Below, piece after piece: positions 9,295-17,420 of a DNA stretch of 64,000 nucleotides (the stretch's first letter is position 1; every line of letters begins with the position of its first letter). The notes beneath the pieces were generated by a model. The model was not told where the DNA came from. It saw only the letters and a program-made list of their open reading frames with translations, and searched no databases. Both the position numbers and the translations under genes were made by a program. This DNA is from an uncultured Mycobacterium sp. (GTDB taxonomy: Bacteria; Actinomycetota; Actinomycetes; Mycobacteriales; Mycobacteriaceae), in contig FLQS01000056.1 in NCBI GenBank assembly GCA_900078375.1, positions 110,767 to 174,766 of the forward strand, written 5' to 3'.

Positions 9295-11052
9295 TCAGAG
9301 ATCGACGATGATGTCCTGGGACGGTGTCGCGACACAGAGCAAGATGTTCCCCTCGGCCGGCGGTTCAAGCGGCTCGGGGTCGTAGCGGACCTGGCCGGAC
9401 AGCAGCGCCGTCTCGCAGGTGTGGCAGACCCCGGTGCGGCACGACCATCGCGTCGGCACGTCGCAGGCCTCTGCGAATTCGAGCAAGCTGGCGTCAGCTG
9501 ATCGCCACGGAGCCGACAGCGCGCTGCGCGCGAACTGCACGTTCGGTCCGGTGCCGGGTGGCCCGTCGGGAGGGTGAGGCGCCTTCAGCGGCGCCGCGGC
9601 GATCCCCGGGGTAATCGCGGCGTGCGCGCCGAATCGCTCCGCACGGATGCTGCGGGCGTCGATCCCACATGCCACGAGGCCGTCACTGACGGCATCCATG
9701 AACGGCTCCGGTCCGCACACATACACGTCGGCCTCGACCGGTAGTCCCAGTTCGCACAGCGCCTCGACGGACAGTCGCCCCTGCACGTCAAAGTTGGCGC
9801 CCTTACGGTCGGCTCGACCCGGGCTGCTGTAAAAGATACGAGATTCACTGTGCGGCAAACGATTCAGTAGATTCTGCACCTCGGGTGCGAACGCGTGCTC
9901 GGTACCGTTGCGAGCACTGTGAAGCCACCAGACAGGGCGATTCGCGCTGTCCGCCAAGGCGTACAGCATCGATAACACCGGCGTGATGCCCACGCCTGCC
10001 GAAACCAGGACCACCGGACGTGGGCTGTCGTCAAGGAAGAAACTCCCCCGCGGCGCGGCCACCTCGATCAGGTCGCCGACCTTGACCTGGTCGTGGATGT
10101 AGGCACTGACCGCTCCCGACGGCTCCCGCTTGACGCCGATGCGGTATCCGGCCGAACCAGGCTCGTTGGACAGCGAGTAGTTGCGAACCAGCGGCGTCCC
10201 CGCGGGATCGACAGGGACACGCACCACGATCGATTGACCGGCAAGCCATTTCGGCAGTGGTGTGTCGGCGGGGTCGGCCAACAGCACCGAGCGGACATGT
10301 CGGCTCTCGTCATGGACGGCAGCCACCTTCAACGGCCGAAAACCGGGCCACGCCGGCGGCGGTGCGGCCACTCCGATCAGCCCGCTGTTGCCGGTTTCCG
10401 GGTCTTGATCCAGCAGACTCTGGAGCGAGGTCTTCCAGCCTGGGCTCAAGGCCGGGATGCCCAGGGCGCGCTGCAAGGCGTCGCGGGGGTGGCCCGGAAG
10501 GTAGAGCAGTGCGTCGATCTCGGCGACGCTGACCTGGTGTGGTCCGTCGGCGATTTTGACGACGTCCTGCCCGGCCGCCAGTTCCCCTTCGGTCAGCACG
10601 CGACAGTAGAACCCCGGCCGGTGGTGCGATACCAGCAGCGCAGCCATGCGCGGTTCGCCGATCCGCATTCCGACCCGGTAGCAGGTGACCCGGGGCTGCG
10701 TCACCTCGAGGACCACATCACCGATCCGGTACCGATCGCCGATGCAGACCTCGTCGTCGGGTAGCCCGTCGACGGTCAGATTCTCCCCGAACGCACCGGG
10801 GGTCAAGTCGTCGCGGCCGAGCACGTCCGCCCAATGGCGATAGGAGGCAAGCTGATACACCAGCACCGCTCGGTTTTCGCCGCCGTGGCCGCCGAGATCT
10901 CCCTGGCCGTCGCCGTCGATATTGAGCCGGCGAACCAACTGCGGGCCGGTCACCGGCGCCTTCCAGGTGCCGGTGTACACGGTGCGCCCGTTCCACTCCA
11001 CGTCCTTGGGCAGCCCGACGTTGACCGACACGAGTTTGGCCATACTGGTCAC
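9295..11052 (-). CDS. MOSC domain-ferredoxin reductase-2Fe-2S fusion oxidoreductase
   Basis: A 585-residue three-part cytoplasmic protein. Residues about 1-215 form a MOSC domain (GDLGGHGGENRAVLVYQ, FGENLTVDGL), a fold that binds the molybdenum cofactor or carries sulfur. Residues about 235-480 form a flavin/NAD(P)H reductase module (RNYSLSNEP for FAD/FMN, VSAGVGITPVLSML for the nucleotide). The C-terminus (about 500-585) is a plant-type 2Fe-2S ferredoxin with Cys-x4-Cys-x2-Cys (SCRTGVCHTC) and a distal Cys in LLCVATP. The arrangement resembles YiiM-type proteins fused to a phthalate-dioxygenase-reductase-like chain, so one polypeptide may pass electrons from NAD(P)H to the molybdenum centre. 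It overlaps the upstream gene by 4 bases and is the distal gene of a three-gene run. Confidence 0.88.
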   Translation of the reverse strand: MTSMAKLVSVNVGLPKDVEWNGRTVYTGTWKAPVTGPQLVRRLNIDGDGQGDLGGHGGENRAVLVYQLASYRHWADVLGRDDLTPGAFGENLTVDGLPDDEVCIGDRYRIGDVVLEVTQPRVTCYRVGMRIGEPRMAALLVSHHRPGFYCRVLTEGELAAGQDVVKIADGPHQVSVAEIDALLYLPGHPRDALQRALGIPALSPGWKTSLQSLLDQDPETGNSGLIGVAAPPPAWPGFRPLKVAAVHDESRHVRSVLLADPADTPLPKWLAGQSIVVRVPVDPAGTPLVRNYSLSNEPGSAGYRIGVKREPSGAVSAYIHDQVKVGDLIEVAAPRGSFFLDDSPRPVVLVSAGVGITPVLSMLYALADSANRPVWWLHSARNGTEHAFAPEVQNLLNRLPHSESRIFYSSPGRADRKGANFDVQGRLSVEALCELGLPVEADVYVCGPEPFMDAVSDGLVACGIDARSIRAERFGAHAAITPGIAAAPLKAPHPPDGPPGTGPNVQFARSALSAPWRSADASLLEFAEACDVPTRWSCRTGVCHTCETALLSGQVRYDPEPLEPPAEGNILLCVATPSQDIIVDL

Positions 11053-11687
11053 CGTTGGCCTTCTGCGAGCCGCTCACGCAGCCGGGCGTTTTCGGCTTGT
11101 AGTGCGGTGAGTTGATCACGCAGCGGCGCCAGCACGGATTCGAGTTCGGCGATCGTGAAGCGCGGGGTGATGTGCTGCTGGCAGTTCCAGTCGTAGGCCT
11201 CGACATCGACGAGCACGGCACGCTCGATCACCGCGTCATAGGTGTCGTCGGTCAAGGACTTCACCAGCTCGGGGTCATCATCGATGGTCACGATGCGGGC
11301 ATGGCCGAAGATCTTCAAGCGACGCTGGTTCGCGTAGTCGAGGACGATGATGGCGACGCGATCGTCGCCACTCACGTTGCCGGTGCTGACGTACTGCAGG
11401 TTGCCGCGGAAGTCGGCCCAGCCGATGGTGTGATCATCGATCGAATGAATGAATCCCGGCTTCCCGCCACGGAATTGGACATACGGCCAGCCGGTCTCCG
11501 ACACCGAGGCGAGAAAGAATCCGTCGCGCTCGCTCAGATAGTCCTTCTCGTCATCGGTGAGCGGGTCAGCGCCCGGTGATGCCGCGCCTGCCGCAACCTT
11601 GCGACCGTAGAACTCCTCGCTTCCGTGCTCGCGCTGGACGGTGCGGACATCATCGGTGAACGCGATCGACGCGTAGTGCTTACTCAT
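11049..11687 (-). CDS. Pyridoxamine 5'-phosphate oxidase-family (split-barrel flavin) protein
   Basis: A 212-residue member of the PPOX-like split-barrel family. Its core (DGFFLASVSETGWPYVQFRG, then a strand region with IGWADFRGNLQYVSTGN and VAIIVLDYANQRRLKIFG) matches flavin-binding general-stress proteins. The last 35 residues form a short coiled coil (LTALQAENARLRERL). The reaction is unknown; relatives bind FMN or F420. Translation is coupled to the MOSC-reductase gene downstream (ATGA-type overlap at 11049-11052), so the two products probably act together. The gene upstream is 19 bases away. Confidence 0.8.
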   Translation of the reverse strand: MSKHYASIAFTDDVRTVQREHGSEEFYGRKVAAGAASPGADPLTDDEKDYLSERDGFFLASVSETGWPYVQFRGGKPGFIHSIDDHTIGWADFRGNLQYVSTGNVSGDDRVAIIVLDYANQRRLKIFGHARIVTIDDDPELVKSLTDDTYDAVIERAVLVDVEAYDWNCQQHITPRFTIAELESVLAPLRDQLTALQAENARLRERLAEGQR

Positions 11688-11706
11688 ATCTCCTCGTCAA
11701 CACCCA

Positions 11707-12168
11707 TCACTGGAGCGGGAATTCCCGGCCCCGCTCGTTGTCGGACCGTGGCCCGAAGTAGCGCCGTTCGGACTCGTCGATGGCGACGTCGTTGATGCTG
11801 GCCTCGCGCCGGCGCATGAGTCCGTTGTCGGCGAACTCCCACAACTCGTTGCCGTAACTGCGCCACCACTGGCCGCTCGCGTCGTGGCATTCATATTGGA
11901 AGCGCACCGCGATGCGGTTTCCGTGGAAGTCCCACAAGCTCTTTCGCAACGCGTAGTCGATTTCGCGCTGCCATTTCGCGGTCAGGAATTCCACGATCTG
12001 CTCGCGCCCGGCGATGAAGTGGTCGCGGTTGCGCCAGACGCTGTCGGGTGTGTACGCGAGGCTTACCAGCTGCGGGTCGCAGGTGTTCCAGGCGTCCTCA
12101 GCGGCTTGCACCTTCTGCATCGCGGCGTGCAGGTTGAACGGTGGGAATGGCGGACGGGATTCCGTCAC
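11707..12168 (-). CDS. NTF2-like protein of the DUF1348 family
   Basis: A 153-residue protein with the DUF1348 pattern: an N-terminal helix with AEDAWNTCDPQLVSLAYTPD, then SVWRNRDHFIAGREQIVEFL and VRFQYECHDASGQWWRSYGN. The fold is the cone-shaped SnoaL/NTF2 type, used by small enzymes and binding proteins. No catalytic residues can be assigned. It is the promoter-proximal gene of the run with the PPOX-like protein and the MOSC-reductase fusion, which suggests a shared redox role. Confidence 0.8.
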   Translation of the reverse strand: MTESRPPFPPFNLHAAMQKVQAAEDAWNTCDPQLVSLAYTPDSVWRNRDHFIAGREQIVEFLTAKWQREIDYALRKSLWDFHGNRIAVRFQYECHDASGQWWRSYGNELWEFADNGLMRRREASINDVAIDESERRYFGPRSDNERGREFPLQ

Positions 12169-12524
12169 GTCGGGCCTCCCGTCGGAGCTGTCATGGCGTC
12201 AATCACATCATCAGTGCTCAGAACAGCGTGCGCCAGAAACGCAAAGTTCACCAGCGCCGCCGTCGATGAAGGACTTGAACTCCTCGAGCCAGTCGGCGCC
12301 GGACTCGGTGAAACCGTCCCCGGTCGCGGTGGTCACTGGGGTCAAGGTTCACGACGGTGGTCCTTCCTTGGACTGCGAATGGAGCCTCCAAGAAGTTACC
12401 GACGCAGCCGTCAATTTCGCCACCGCGGATCTCGGCAGCTGCTAAGACTTGACCCGACCCTCCCAGCACTCCCCCGGATTCACCTCACACGCAGAGTCGG
12501 TGTCGCTGCGGAAAGCGGGCCGCA
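12169..12524. other. Intergenic region with a possible gene remnant
   Basis: A 356-base divergent gap. On the minus strand, about 12213-12350, a frame with good codon character ends in GADWLEEFKSFIDGG and a stop. It has no start of its own in frame, while a short GTG-started frame (12248-12469) joins it only through a shift. It may be the tail of a decayed gene or chance. The rest should hold the promoters of the NTF2-like gene and the membrane protein. Confidence 0.3.
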
Positions 12525-13175
12525 ATGTCACTCATCGATGCCTTCGGGCTGGCCAGCGGGATTTTCTGGATCATCACCTACGCGTGTGTGATCCGGCAGG
12601 GGCTGGTCGATCGCACCTTCGCGATGCCCTTTCTGGCCATGGTCATGAACATCACCTGGGAGTTCCTGTTCACCTTCGCCTATCCGTCGGTCGGCGGAAC
12701 CCTGCAGGAATCCATCAACGCGATCTGGTTCGCCGCCGATGTCGCGATCCTGGCGATCTTTCTGAAGTACTGGCGATCCGATTACCCGAAGAACCTTCCC
12801 GAGTCGTACTTCTGGCCGAAATTCATCTTCGCCTTCGCCATGGTCACCCCGGTGATGGTGGCGACCGTATCGGTCTTTGGGCGCGACAACGGCTCGGTTT
12901 ACACCGCATACATCGACAACCTGATCATGTCGGTCTTGTTCTTGACGATGCTCATCCGCCGCGGTGACCGGCGGGGCCAGAGCATGTGGATCGCCTGGGG
13001 CAAGCTGCTGGGCACCTTGACCGCGGCGATCTCGCAGTATCTCTACGACCCGTCAAACGTGCTCTGGCTGGTGATCTATATCGAGATCGTGGTCCTGGAT
13101 ACGCTTTACGTCATCTTGTTGGCGAAAGCTCCCCGCTATCAACGCGATCTGCAGGCCGCACCAGCCCTCGCATAG
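12525..13175 (+). CDS. Putative Pyr4/PaxB-type integral membrane terpene cyclase
   Basis: A 216-residue polytopic membrane protein with about seven hydrophobic segments. It resembles the transmembrane terpene cyclases first known from fungal meroterpenoid and indole-diterpene pathways (Pyr4, PaxB). The first helix pair carries VMNITWEFLF with Glu46, and the last helix carries EIVVLDTLYV with Asp192. In Pyr4 the catalytically important residues are Glu63 and Asp218, so identity, context (WEF) and spacing (146 against 155) agree. Fold and motif support the family; the substrate is unknown and no prenyltransferase or epoxidase gene lies near. The ATG at 12525 has only a weak purine-rich site. 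A MarR gene follows 37 bases later on the same strand. An unrelated small membrane protein cannot be excluded. Confidence 0.65.
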   Translation: MSLIDAFGLASGIFWIITYACVIRQGLVDRTFAMPFLAMVMNITWEFLFTFAYPSVGGTLQESINAIWFAADVAILAIFLKYWRSDYPKNLPESYFWPKFIFAFAMVTPVMVATVSVFGRDNGSVYTAYIDNLIMSVLFLTMLIRRGDRRGQSMWIAWGKLLGTLTAAISQYLYDPSNVLWLVIYIEIVVLDTLYVILLAKAPRYQRDLQAAPALA

Positions 13176-13212
13176 GATGCGTGATACGTCACTATCATGC
13201 CGGAGGAGCCAC

Positions 13213-13701
13213 GTGGCTTTACGTCGGAAAGACTATCCGCTCAATGCATCCCAACAGCGGACGTGGCTGAACTACATGCGGGTCTACCACCGCCTCGAGT
13301 ACGAGATGAATCGGCAACTGCTGGCCGACTGCGCGTTGTCGCTCAGCGATTACACGGTGATGAACGCCCTGTCGCAGGCGCCGGGCAGGCGCAAACAGCT
13401 GACCGCACTGGCGGCCACCATCGGCTGGGAGCGCAGCAGGCTATCCCATCACCTACAGCGAATGACGGGCCGCGGCCTCGTCGATCGCGTGCGGTCGGAG
13501 ACCGACGGCCGCGCCACCGACGTGGTGCTCAGCGATACCGGCGAGGACATGCTGCGCGCGGCTGCCCCGCTGCACGCCGAGTGGGTTCGGACCCTGTTCT
13601 TCTCCGACCTCGACGCGCGGCAGGAGGGGCAACTGGCCGACATCCTTGCCACTGTCTACGACAGCATCCTGCGCGAGGGAACACTGCCCCGGCCGGACTA
13701 A
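13213..13701 (+). CDS. MarR-family transcriptional regulator
   Basis: A 162-residue winged-helix regulator. The start is GTG 13213 because a near-perfect GGAGGAG site lies at 13202-13208; the frame is open further upstream but without support. The DNA-binding part reads QLTALAATIGWERSRLSHHLQRMTGRGLV followed by the wing ETDGRATDVVLSDTG, and flanking helices give the dimer. It lies directly behind the terpene-cyclase-like gene and could control it. Its stop overlaps the stop of the convergent SDR remnant by two bases (13699-13700). Confidence 0.88.
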   Translation: MALRRKDYPLNASQQRTWLNYMRVYHRLEYEMNRQLLADCALSLSDYTVMNALSQAPGRRKQLTALAATIGWERSRLSHHLQRMTGRGLVDRVRSETDGRATDVVLSDTGEDMLRAAAPLHAEWVRTLFFSDLDARQEGQLADILATVYDSILREGTLPRPD

Positions 13702-14285
13702 ACCTGCCGGGAGCCACCGTCGACGAAGAGTTCGGCGCCCGTCATAAAGCTGCTTTGATCAGAGGCGAGAAACAGCACAGCAGAGGCGATTTCATCGGGC
13801 TGACCGATCCGTCCCATGGGCACGGTCGCGGCCTCTGCGTCGAGCAGGACTTGATGCTCGCCGTTCGGCGCCAGTCCCGTGAGCCCGGGCGTCTCGACGG
13901 GCCCGGGCACTATGGTGTTGACGCGGATCTTGCGGCCCACCAATTCGGCGGCCCAGGTTCGGCCCAGTGAGCGGATAGCCGCCTTCGACGCGGCATAAGC
14001 GCCGAACGACGGGACACCAGCGGAGGCCGCGGTCGATCCCGCAAGGACCACCGAGGCGCCTTCATTGAGCAGTGGCAGCATCTTCTGCACCGTGAAAACG
14101 GTGCCGCCCACATTGCGATTGAAGGTGTCGGCGAGATGTTCTGGCGTCTCCTGTTCCAGGGTCGCGAACTCACCACCGCCGGCGTTGGCGAAGACGACAT
14201 CCAGGCCCCGGCCGCGCTGCCTGATGGCCTCGGCGAGCTGATCGAGGTCAGCGGATTGAGTGATGTCCCCCGCGACTGAGCTGAG
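13698..14285 (-). pseudogene. SDR-family oxidoreductase, 5'-deleted
   Basis: The frame is open from 14285 to the stop at 13698 and encodes the last three quarters of a classical short-chain dehydrogenase: LDVVFANAGGG (central NAG motif), the catalytic Ser in LAGSTAAS, YAASK (Tyr-x3-Lys) and VNTIVPGP. The N-terminal 50-60 residues with the TGxxxGIG nucleotide-binding motif are absent. In their place is an in-frame stop (14286-14288), followed within 55 bases by the end of the next gene. A GTG at 14111 could start a 137-residue protein, but this would lack the cofactor site. I read it as a deletion pseudogene. Confidence 0.75.
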
Positions 14286-14340
14286 TCATGAATTCTTCTC
14301 CACTGTAGACCCGACCACCAGAACAGCGTGACATGTCACG

Positions 14341-15372
14341 TTATTCCTGAGAGTGCGACAGATGGTCGATCAGCGACCGTTTGAGCTCGGGGCGACTCGC
14401 GGCCACCAGAGTGAACAGCGCCGAGCGCGCCAGCAACTGCGCGGGATCCGAGCACAGCAACGACGGCCCACCCCGCGCCGCGACCAGGGCGCCGGCCGCG
14501 CGGGTAGCCAATTCGCAACCATCGGCACGGGCACGCAACAACGTCGGGGCGTCGCTCAGTCCGGCATCGAGTCGCTCCCGTACCGCGTCGGCCTCCCCGC
14601 GCAGTGCGGTTGCCGCCGTGTGGTCCCCGGCCTCGTCGAGCAGTCGCGCGCAGCGACGGACCAGGCCGATGGGCAGTGTGGCGTTGAGGCGCGACCCGAA
14701 GTTCTGATTGGCCATGAAGTCCGCGCGCAACACCCTGCTGACGATCCGGTCGTCGGGGATGAACAAGCCGTCGACGTCCAACGCCACCGTCTGTGAGGCA
14801 TCGGCGACGAACAACTGTTGGGCGGTCACGGTCGTGATGCCGGGTTGGACCTCGGCGCTCACCACACCCGCCACAATGTCGCCGGTTTCGACGTCGCCAG
14901 CCGAGATCTGGATGATGTCGATGATGCCCCAGCCGCTGACGAACGGTGCGTGCCCGGACAACAGCCACCCGCCAGGCACTCGTTGCGCACACATCCGGGG
15001 CGGCACGGGCACCGCCCCGGCGTAGGCAACCCCGCCGCGAATGTGCCCCGCGATCGCGCCGGCAACGAACTCGTCGCGCAGCGCGTGGTTGCCCGTCGCA
15101 GCGAGCGTGGCGAGCATGCCGTGGTGCTGCACCCAGGTGAACGCGGTGGCCAGGCAGCCGCCCGCCATCGTTTCCAGGATCTCGATGATCTGCGGCAGGT
15201 CCAGGCCCGGACCGCCGGCGTCAGCGGGGGCGGCGATCCCGTACAGCCCCGCATCGGCAAGAGTCTCCCAATGGCTGTCGGGCACGTGACCAGTCCGATC
15301 CACCGCCAGCGCCGCAGGGAACAACACAGTGTCGGCGATCTCGTGCGCCCGCTCGACCAGGTTCGATGTCAC
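14341..15372 (-). CDS. Acyl-CoA dehydrogenase-family protein
   Basis: A 343-residue flavoprotein of the acyl-CoA dehydrogenase superfamily. The N-terminal helical domain contains LADAGLYGIAAPADAGGPGL, a standard signature. The middle barrel has GWLLSGHAPFVSGWGIIDIIQI, and the C-terminal helical part is shorter than usual (full FadE proteins have about 380-400 residues). The catalytic glutamate of true acyl-CoA dehydrogenases is not obvious, so it may act on another substrate, like the two-component monooxygenase branch. It sits upstream of the truncated SDR gene and divergent from the next gene. Confidence 0.75.
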   Translation of the reverse strand: MTSNLVERAHEIADTVLFPAALAVDRTGHVPDSHWETLADAGLYGIAAPADAGGPGLDLPQIIEILETMAGGCLATAFTWVQHHGMLATLAATGNHALRDEFVAGAIAGHIRGGVAYAGAVPVPPRMCAQRVPGGWLLSGHAPFVSGWGIIDIIQISAGDVETGDIVAGVVSAEVQPGITTVTAQQLFVADASQTVALDVDGLFIPDDRIVSRVLRADFMANQNFGSRLNATLPIGLVRRCARLLDEAGDHTAATALRGEADAVRERLDAGLSDAPTLLRARADGCELATRAAGALVAARGGPSLLCSDPAQLLARSALFTLVAASRPELKRSLIDHLSHSQE

Positions 15373-15410
15373 AGCATGACGTTAGCGTGATTGCGGGGAT
15401 AATCGTGCGC

Positions 15411-16135
15411 ATGAGTGGGGCCACTGAGGCTGCCGCCTCCGCTGACTCGGCCGTCGAGCGGGTTCGCGACGACCCGATGGGACGGTTGGGGCTCCTGCGC
15501 CAGATGTACCGGGTCCCAACGACAATCGACGGCGGATATCTTCCGTATCGGCGTTCGGCTACGCGGGCGAGCCCACGAGTCTCGGGGCCGCCGCACACCT
15601 CGAGTTCATCCAGCACCCAACCGCGCGAAGTTGGTACCGCGCGCACAACACGAGCATCGTCGCAGGCTATCTGGCCAACATGCCGCTGGCAGCCACCGAA
15701 CGCCGCGTAGAACGATTCTTCCTCAACGTCGTTCTGCTTCGCGTCCTCTACGCCCACGCACTGGTATCCGCACCACGGTTGGCGCTGAGATGGCTTGCAC
15801 CGCTTGGCCGCCCGCTCGGCGACCCGCGCCTGGGTATGACCGGCATCTACCTTTCGCTGTCGCGGGTGCTCCCCGACCGGTACCCACTCGGCGACGACGT
15901 GGAGAACTACATCGCGGCCGAACACAACTTTGGCCATCTCCTGGACATCGGTGTCATCCAGCCCAGACTCGACTCGCTCTACCGGTGGTCCGCCGACGAG
16001 CTGCAGCTCTCCGGGCTGCGCGCGCTGCTCGACGGAGCGGTCCCGCGGTACGCGTGGGACGCCGCCGACGACGTGATGTGGCAGATCCCGCCGTCTCGAC
16101 TCGCCCGCGTCGCCCGCCGGATCGTTCCCGGCTGA
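15411..16135 (+). pseudogene. Hypothetical gene split by a frameshift
   Basis: Two frames seem to form one gene. The first starts at ATG 15411 and reads well up to about 15545 (ERVRDDPMGRLGLLRQMYR). The second is one base out of phase, is open from 15446, reads well from about 15550 (SAFGYAGEPTSLGAAAHL) and continues to the stop at 16135, ending ...RVARRIVPG. It has no start codon until 15680, well inside the apparent homologous part. The joined product would be about 240 residues, mostly helical. I do not recognise the family. The cause could be a real one-base indel or a sequencing error. Confidence 0.55.
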
Positions 16136-16173
16136 CGCCCTGTCCTCGTCACTGAGTGCGATAGGTTTCGCAT

Positions 16174-16959
16174 GTGGTCCCCGAATGGCATGTCGGACCC
16201 GTGGCGGTGCCCGTGCACGGTCTGTTCGTCGGGCTCGGCGTGTTCACGGCGATGGTCGTGTTCGCGATCGAAGCGCGCCGTCGTGGCGCCGTCAACGATC
16301 AATCGCTTGTCGCGGTCGCCGGTGCGCTTGTCGGCGGCGCGATCGGGATGCGCCTCTCCGGCTGGGCGCGACACTTGGACTTCGGAGCCAACCCGACCGT
16401 GGCGCAAGCATGGGAGTACGGCTCGAAAAGCATTCTTGGCGGTCTGCTCGGCGCGTACGTCGGAGTGCTGATCGCCAAGCGCATCGGCGGGTACCGGGGC
16501 AAAACCGGTGATCTGTTCGCACCGGCGGTGGCGCTCGGGATGGCCGTCGGTCGGATCGGGTGCTATTTGACGGAAGCTCCCGGTCGCCCGACCTCACTGC
16601 CGTGGGCCGTGCACGCTGCCGCCAGCACGCCCGAATGCCCTGGCTGCCTGACTGGCCAGGCGATGCATCCCTCGTTCCTGTACGAGATCGCTTTCCAGCT
16701 CGCGGCATTCGCGGCACTGATGTGGCTGCGCCCCAGAATCACCCGGCCTGGCGAACTGTTCGTCCTCTATGTCGCGGCCTACGCGGTCTTCCGGTTCTTC
16801 GTCGAGTTCACCAGGGCGAACGAGACGGTGTGGCTGGATTTGACTCGGCCGCAATGGTTTCTACTTCCGTCGCTCGTCCTCATCGGATTTCGGCTGTCGT
16901 ACGGATACCGGCACGGCTACTATCGAACCTCACCGCGCGGGCAGGAGGTACTCGCATGA
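16174..16959 (+). CDS. Divergent prolipoprotein diacylglyceryl transferase (Lgt)-like membrane protein
   Basis: A 261-residue polytopic membrane protein with the Lgt fold. HPSFLYE (165-171) and the late motif VFRFFVEFTRANE fit Lgt, whose normal reaction moves diacylglycerol from phosphatidylglycerol to lipoproteins. Key parts differ: the Lgt signature G-R-x-G-N-F-x-N-x-E appears as GRIGCYLTEAPG (126-137) without the two Asn. The segment that normally holds the essential His (GGMSFHGG) reads SILGGLLGAYVG. An added Cys pair (PECPGC) lies near 153-158. It is probably a paralogue with a changed role, not the housekeeping Lgt. It overlaps the next gene by 4 bases, which in turn overlaps a radical SAM gene, so all three should be co-translated. 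Confidence 0.8.
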   Translation: MVPEWHVGPVAVPVHGLFVGLGVFTAMVVFAIEARRRGAVNDQSLVAVAGALVGGAIGMRLSGWARHLDFGANPTVAQAWEYGSKSILGGLLGAYVGVLIAKRIGGYRGKTGDLFAPAVALGMAVGRIGCYLTEAPGRPTSLPWAVHAAASTPECPGCLTGQAMHPSFLYEIAFQLAAFAALMWLRPRITRPGELFVLYVAAYAVFRFFVEFTRANETVWLDLTRPQWFLLPSLVLIGFRLSYGYRHGYYRTSPRGQEVLA

Positions 16960-17420
16960 CGACGCCCCCGGCTGGCGACGAGCAGAATCGCGATGTCCCG
17001 CCAGATGACTCCCTGCCGCCCGCCTATCTGCCGCAGCCACCGGCGTATCCGCCACCCCCGGGATATCCGCCGCCGGGTCAGTACCCTTACCCACCGCCGG
17101 GATACCCACCGCCTGGACCGCCGCCTCGTCGTCCACGTATCTCGGTCGGGATGGCGTTCCTCGGGGCGTTTCTGTACTTCGTGTTCAATCTCGTGATGGG
17201 TTTCGCGGTGCTGGCGATCGCCGGCAGCAACGGGAACGCGGCGGTGGCCACCGGAGCTGCAGTGTTGGCCCTGGCTGCCTTGGGCGGTGGCGGCGCCCTG
17301 CTGGCGACATCGAATGCCACCATCAAGGGACTGGGTCTGGGTCTGATGATCGGCTGGGCCTTTCTCTCCATCGTCTCGGTCGGGTTCTGCACCGGCCTCA
17401 ATCCCGAGATGTACTCGTGA
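16956..17420 (+). CDS. Proline-rich membrane protein of the Lgt-like/radical SAM operon
   Basis: A 154-residue protein. The ATG at 16956 overlaps the preceding stop (ATGA) and has a strong GGAGG at 16943-16947. Residues 1-60 are hydrophilic and rich in Pro, Tyr and Gly, with repeats such as PPPGYPPPG, similar to the cytoplasmic tails of DUF4190-type mycobacterial membrane proteins. Three hydrophobic segments follow (VGMAFLGAFLYFVFNLVMG, an Ala-rich one, and LGLMIGWAFLSIVSVGFC). No enzyme motif is seen. Being locked between the Lgt-like gene and the radical SAM gene by 4-base overlaps, it may be a membrane anchor or scaffold for that pair. Confidence 0.75.
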   Translation: MTTPPAGDEQNRDVPPDDSLPPAYLPQPPAYPPPPGYPPPGQYPYPPPGYPPPGPPPRRPRISVGMAFLGAFLYFVFNLVMGFAVLAIAGSNGNAAVATGAAVLALAALGGGGALLATSNATIKGLGLGLMIGWAFLSIVSVGFCTGLNPEMYS

